From Bacillota bacterium (GTDB taxonomy: Bacteria > Bacillota > Clostridia > Peptostreptococcales > Anaerovoracaceae): a DNA stretch of 7,258 nt. Each line of letters opens with the position of its first letter. Within the stretch, counting starts at the first letter, position 1. The stretch spans positions 1 through 7,258 of the forward strand of contig JABUTE010000222.1 of the NCBI GenBank assembly GCA_021443825.1, given 5' to 3'. Below, in pieces: positions 5,750-7,258 of the stretch. The notes beneath the pieces are model-generated. The model saw nothing but the letters and a program-made list of their open reading frames with translations. It searched no databases and was not told where the DNA came from. The position numbers and the translations under genes are program-made.

Positions 5750-6961
5750 TTAATATTCCGTACTCAGCAGGAAATCCGCAATATGCATTGTTTTTATGCC
5801 TTCATAGTTTCCCCCTGCAAATTCATCCGTCCTGAGTACATATTTAGGGTAATTGTCGCGTATTTCCAGCAGGCGGCCGTATTCCCGTTTTTCGGTATTT
5901 TCTGAATGTATCTGCTGCGTGACCTGAACATAGATCTTCTCATTTTGCCTTGTTGCCACAAAGTCGATCTCTCCGTCCCTTGTCTTTCCGATATGGACGG
6001 TGTATCCCCTGCGGCAAAGCTCCAGGTAGACTATGTTTTCAAGGCTTGCAGCCACACTGTCCGCATTATAGCCGAGAACGCTGTACCGCAGGGCACTGTC
6101 TGCAAGGTAAAACTTTTCCTGCGTTTTCAGGATCTCCTTCCCCTGCAGATCATACCGGGAACAACGGTGAAGCAGATACGCCTTTTCCAGCTTTTCAAGG
6201 TAGCTGTAGACCGTTTCATTGTCAAGAGCCCTGCGCTCCGATTTCAGATAGTCGGAAATCGTCTTTGCAGAGAAGGTGTTGCCGACATTCTGGAAGGTGT
6301 ACTTCACAACACGCTCTAACTGGTCGATCTTTCTGATCTGGTTCCGTTTCACGATGTCAGAGTAGATGGTCGAGTTGTATATATCCCGTACGATCGTATA
6401 GATTTCGTCCTGCGAATACTTCTGCAAATGGGTCGCAGGAAATCCGCCCAAACGGACATATTCTGCAAGTTCCGACTTCGGATCACCTACCGCATCGTAG
6501 CTTTCCTTGAAATTGAGATATTCCGAAAAGGACAGGGGAAAGATACGAAAAGAAATATATCTTCCCGTCAGATATGTGGAAATCTCTGATGACATCATAC
6601 GGGAGTTTGAACCCGTCACATACAGATCCACATCATAATCCGACAATAAGGAATTTACGACCTTTTCCCATCCGTCGATTTCCTGAACCTCATCAAGAAA
6701 AAGGTAGGTTTTACCTTCCGTCGAAAGCTTTTCTTTTAGCCGGGCGAACATCTGCGTTGCCGTCATATCTTCATATTCCATGGAATCGTAACGGCAGCTT
6801 ACAATACGGTCCGGGGAAATGTGCCTCTCCGTTTGCAGCTTTTCCATGATCATTTTCAGGATCGTAGACTTTCCGCAGCGGCGAACTCCCGTCAGGACCT
6901 TTACAAAAGGTGTGTCCGCATACGCCATGATCTTATCTACATACATAGGTCTGTCAATCAC
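5750..6961 (-). CDS. AAA-family ATPase with DUF4143 C-terminal domain, 403 aa
   Basis: This belongs to the widespread AAA_14/DUF4143 group of predicted ATPases, whose cellular role is unsettled. With a GTG start at 6961 the protein begins MIDRPMYVDKI, the usual family opening, and GGAGG (6974-6970) lies eight bases upstream. A longer frame opens at an ATG at 7099, but it would add 46 unlike residues and override the promoter. Seen: Walker A GVRRCGKST (residues 25-33, Lys31), Walker B YLFLDEVQ (86-93, Asp90-Glu91), sensor-like VTGSNS (115-120), LTGRYISFRIFPLSFSEYL (131-149), GGFP (172-175), then a winged-helix-like part (about 205-265), and a C-terminal nuclease-like fold with LEN (307-309), GEIDFVA (330-336) and YVQVTQQ (344-350). 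The Gln-Val-Thr replaces the ExK of active PD-(D/E)xK nucleases, so nuclease activity is doubtful. It is monocistronic between two terminators and bounded by 34-bp direct repeats. Confidence 0.93.
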   Translation of the reverse strand: MIDRPMYVDKIMAYADTPFVKVLTGVRRCGKSTILKMIMEKLQTERHISPDRIVSCRYDSMEYEDMTATQMFARLKEKLSTEGKTYLFLDEVQEIDGWEKVVNSLLSDYDVDLYVTGSNSRMMSSEISTYLTGRYISFRIFPLSFSEYLNFKESYDAVGDPKSELAEYVRLGGFPATHLQKYSQDEIYTIVRDIYNSTIYSDIVKRNQIRKIDQLERVVKYTFQNVGNTFSAKTISDYLKSERRALDNETVYSYLEKLEKAYLLHRCSRYDLQGKEILKTQEKFYLADSALRYSVLGYNADSVAASLENIVYLELCRRGYTVHIGKTRDGEIDFVATRQNEKIYVQVTQQIHSENTEKREYGRLLEIRDNYPKYVLRTDEFAGGNYEGIKTMHIADFLLSTEY

Positions 6962-6969
6962 GATAACCA

Positions 6970-6974
6970 CCTCC
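6970..6974 (-). promoter_or_regulatory. Ribosome binding site that fixes the GTG start of the ATPase
   Basis: GGAGG on the minus strand, within CGGAGGTGG, lies eight bases before GTG at 6961-6959. No comparable site stands before the in-frame ATG at 7099, which supports the shorter protein. Confidence 0.85.
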
Positions 6975-6985
6975 GTCTGCAAGAT

Positions 6986-7014
6986 AGTATATCGCAAAAT
7001 CGCAGAAAAGTTAA
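6986..7014 (-). promoter_or_regulatory. Putative promoter of the ATPase gene
   Basis: On the minus strand TTAACT (7014-7009), 17 bases, TATACT (6991-6986), followed by a short leader to the GGAGG at 6974. A second, perfect TATAAT stands upstream at 7060-7055 but has no clear -35. The second half of a duplicated motif overlaps the TATACT box. Confidence 0.55.
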
Positions 7015-7055
7015 TATATTTTAAGGTTATATCCGCAAAACTTTTCTGCAGAAAA
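6988..7055 (-). repeat. Twofold direct motif TTTTCTGC...TTTTGCG...ATATA before the ATPase gene
   Basis: On the minus strand the first copy (7055-7028) reads TTTTCTGC, seven bases, TTTTGCG, G, ATATA. The second (7009-6988) reads TTTTCTGC, two bases, TTTTGCG, ATATA. The starts are 46 bases apart. Each copy ends in a -10-like sequence (TATAAC, TATACT), so this may be a duplicated promoter/operator block. Confidence 0.55.
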
Positions 7056-7068
7056 TTATATTGCGGAT
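7031..7068. promoter_or_regulatory. Nested palindromes upstream of the ATPase promoter (candidate operator)
   Basis: A perfect 14-base palindrome TTTTCTGCAGAAAA (7042-7055) is enclosed by perfect 8-base inverted arms ATCCGCAA (7031-7038) and TTGCGGAT (7061-7068), with centres one base apart. The inner palindrome touches the TATAAT at 7060-7055. The layout suits a dimeric regulator or a cruciform; no T run follows the outer stem that would make it a typical terminator. Confidence 0.55.
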
Positions 7069-7097
7069 TTTGTGCACCTGCGGCCCGGAAAAAGAGC

Positions 7098-7134
7098 AAA
7101 ATAATAACCGGGGCTGATGATCGGTCAGTCCCGG
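7098..7134 (-). terminator. Rho-independent terminator of the zinc-ribbon gene
   Basis: A ten-base stem, CCGGGGCTGA (7108-7117) with TCAGTCCCGG (7125-7134), has one G-U pair and a seven-base loop. Read on the minus strand it is followed by TTATTATTTT (7107-7098). It lies 44 bases after the stop at 7178 and overlaps the end of the 34-bp repeat by six bases. Confidence 0.75.
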
Positions 7135-7162
7135 CTATGTAAGGGTCTATTTTGTTTTCATA
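7129..7162. repeat. 34-bp direct repeat, right copy (3' side of zinc-ribbon gene)
   Basis: This is the same orientation as, and 33/34 identical to, 5715-5748. It lies 15 bases after the stop codon of the zinc-ribbon gene. Its CCCGG end (7129-7134) is part of one arm of the terminator hairpin at 7108-7134. The two copies enclose the ATPase gene and its control region, with a repeat-to-repeat distance of 1414 bases. Confidence 0.9.
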
Positions 7163-7177
7163 TGTGCAAATCAGGAT

Positions 7178-7258
7178 CTACCAGTCAATCTTTTCGCCAC
7201 AGTGAGGGCAGAATTTTCCTGATGAACGACCAAGAGATCCGCCGCAATGGGGGCATCG
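7178..7258 (-). CDS. C-terminal end of a protein with a two-CxxC zinc ribbon (partial)
   Basis: The last 26 codons of a minus-strand gene run from the right edge to TAG at 7180-7178. The residues include CPHCGG, then FCPHCGEKIDW at the very end: two CPHC knuckles separated by 11 residues, a treble-clef or zinc-ribbon tail. Such tails end many small accessory and phage-related proteins as well as larger membrane or regulatory proteins, so the function cannot be given. The frame choice is secure because both knuckles lie in it and a terminator and the repeat follow the stop. It is probably transcribed separately from the ATPase because of the terminator at 7098-7134. Confidence 0.8.
   Translation of the reverse strand, partial: RCPHCGGSLGRSSGKFCPHCGEKIDW

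Noticed and set aside
5462..5835. Short plus-strand open frames over the intergenic region
   Set aside because: They overlap the minus-strand terminator, the repeat and the end of the ATPase gene, and have no ribosome site or resemblance to known proteins.
6962..7099. A longer ATPase protein starting at ATG 7099
   Set aside because: The extra 46 residues are unlike the family, span the promoter and palindromes, and lack a ribosome site, whereas GTG 6961 has a perfect one and gives the family N-terminus.
5715..7162. Reading the two 34-bp repeats as a CRISPR array
   Set aside because: Only two copies, 1.4 kb apart with a complete gene between them, and no cas genes in view.
5715..7162. Reading the repeat-bounded unit as an insertion sequence
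   Set aside because: The ends are direct, not inverted, and the enclosed gene is an AAA/DUF4143 ATPase without transposase motifs.

Overview
The whole window is coded on the minus strand, so it reads right to left. The gene types suggest an anaerobic gut-type Gram-positive (Clostridia, perhaps Lachnospiraceae or Oscillospiraceae). The grounds are a giant cell-surface protein with His/Cys repeats, a CHAP-like domain, Ig-like repeats and a SpaA/CnaB domain, a Gram-positive type I signal peptidase, and strong AGGAGG-type ribosome sites. This assignment is from family resemblance; no species marker is present.

Layout in transcription order: (1) 7258-7178, the last 26 codons of a gene ending in a two-CxxC zinc ribbon, followed by a hairpin terminator (7098-7134). 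(2) 6961-5750, a 403-aa AAA/DUF4143 ATPase starting at GTG behind a perfect GGAGG. Its upstream region (about 6986-7068) holds a promoter, a 14-bp palindrome, an outer inverted repeat and a two-fold repeated motif. (3) 5749-5316, a 434-bp intergenic region with a direct-repeat copy, a strong terminator (5585-5620), a promoter with an extended -10 (5418-5446) and a dyad at the expected transcription start. (4) 5315-4725, a type I signal peptidase. (5) 4710 to the left edge, the first 1570 codons of the giant surface protein, only 14 bases after the peptidase stop codon.

The peptidase and surface protein look like a two-gene operon in which the peptidase may mature or release its large neighbour. 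In the surface protein a short cytoplasmic tail and signal/anchor segment lead into eight HxHxxxC-type repeats, an acidic Pro/Ala linker, a CHAP-like fold, a Met-rich linker, an adhesin-head-like region, about five DUF11-like beta domains and the beginning of a SpaA/CnaB domain. Any wall-sorting signal would lie beyond the left edge.

The most notable observations are: the CHAP-like domain has Ser in place of both the catalytic Cys and the catalytic His while keeping its Asp/Asn loop, so it is probably a non-catalytic module; the ATPase gene sits between two 34-bp direct repeats (33/34 identical), the second of which supplies one arm of a terminator; and the ATPase control region carries an unusually dense set of symmetric and repeated motifs. 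The ATPase segment looks more A/T-rich than the surface operon, consistent with accessory DNA.
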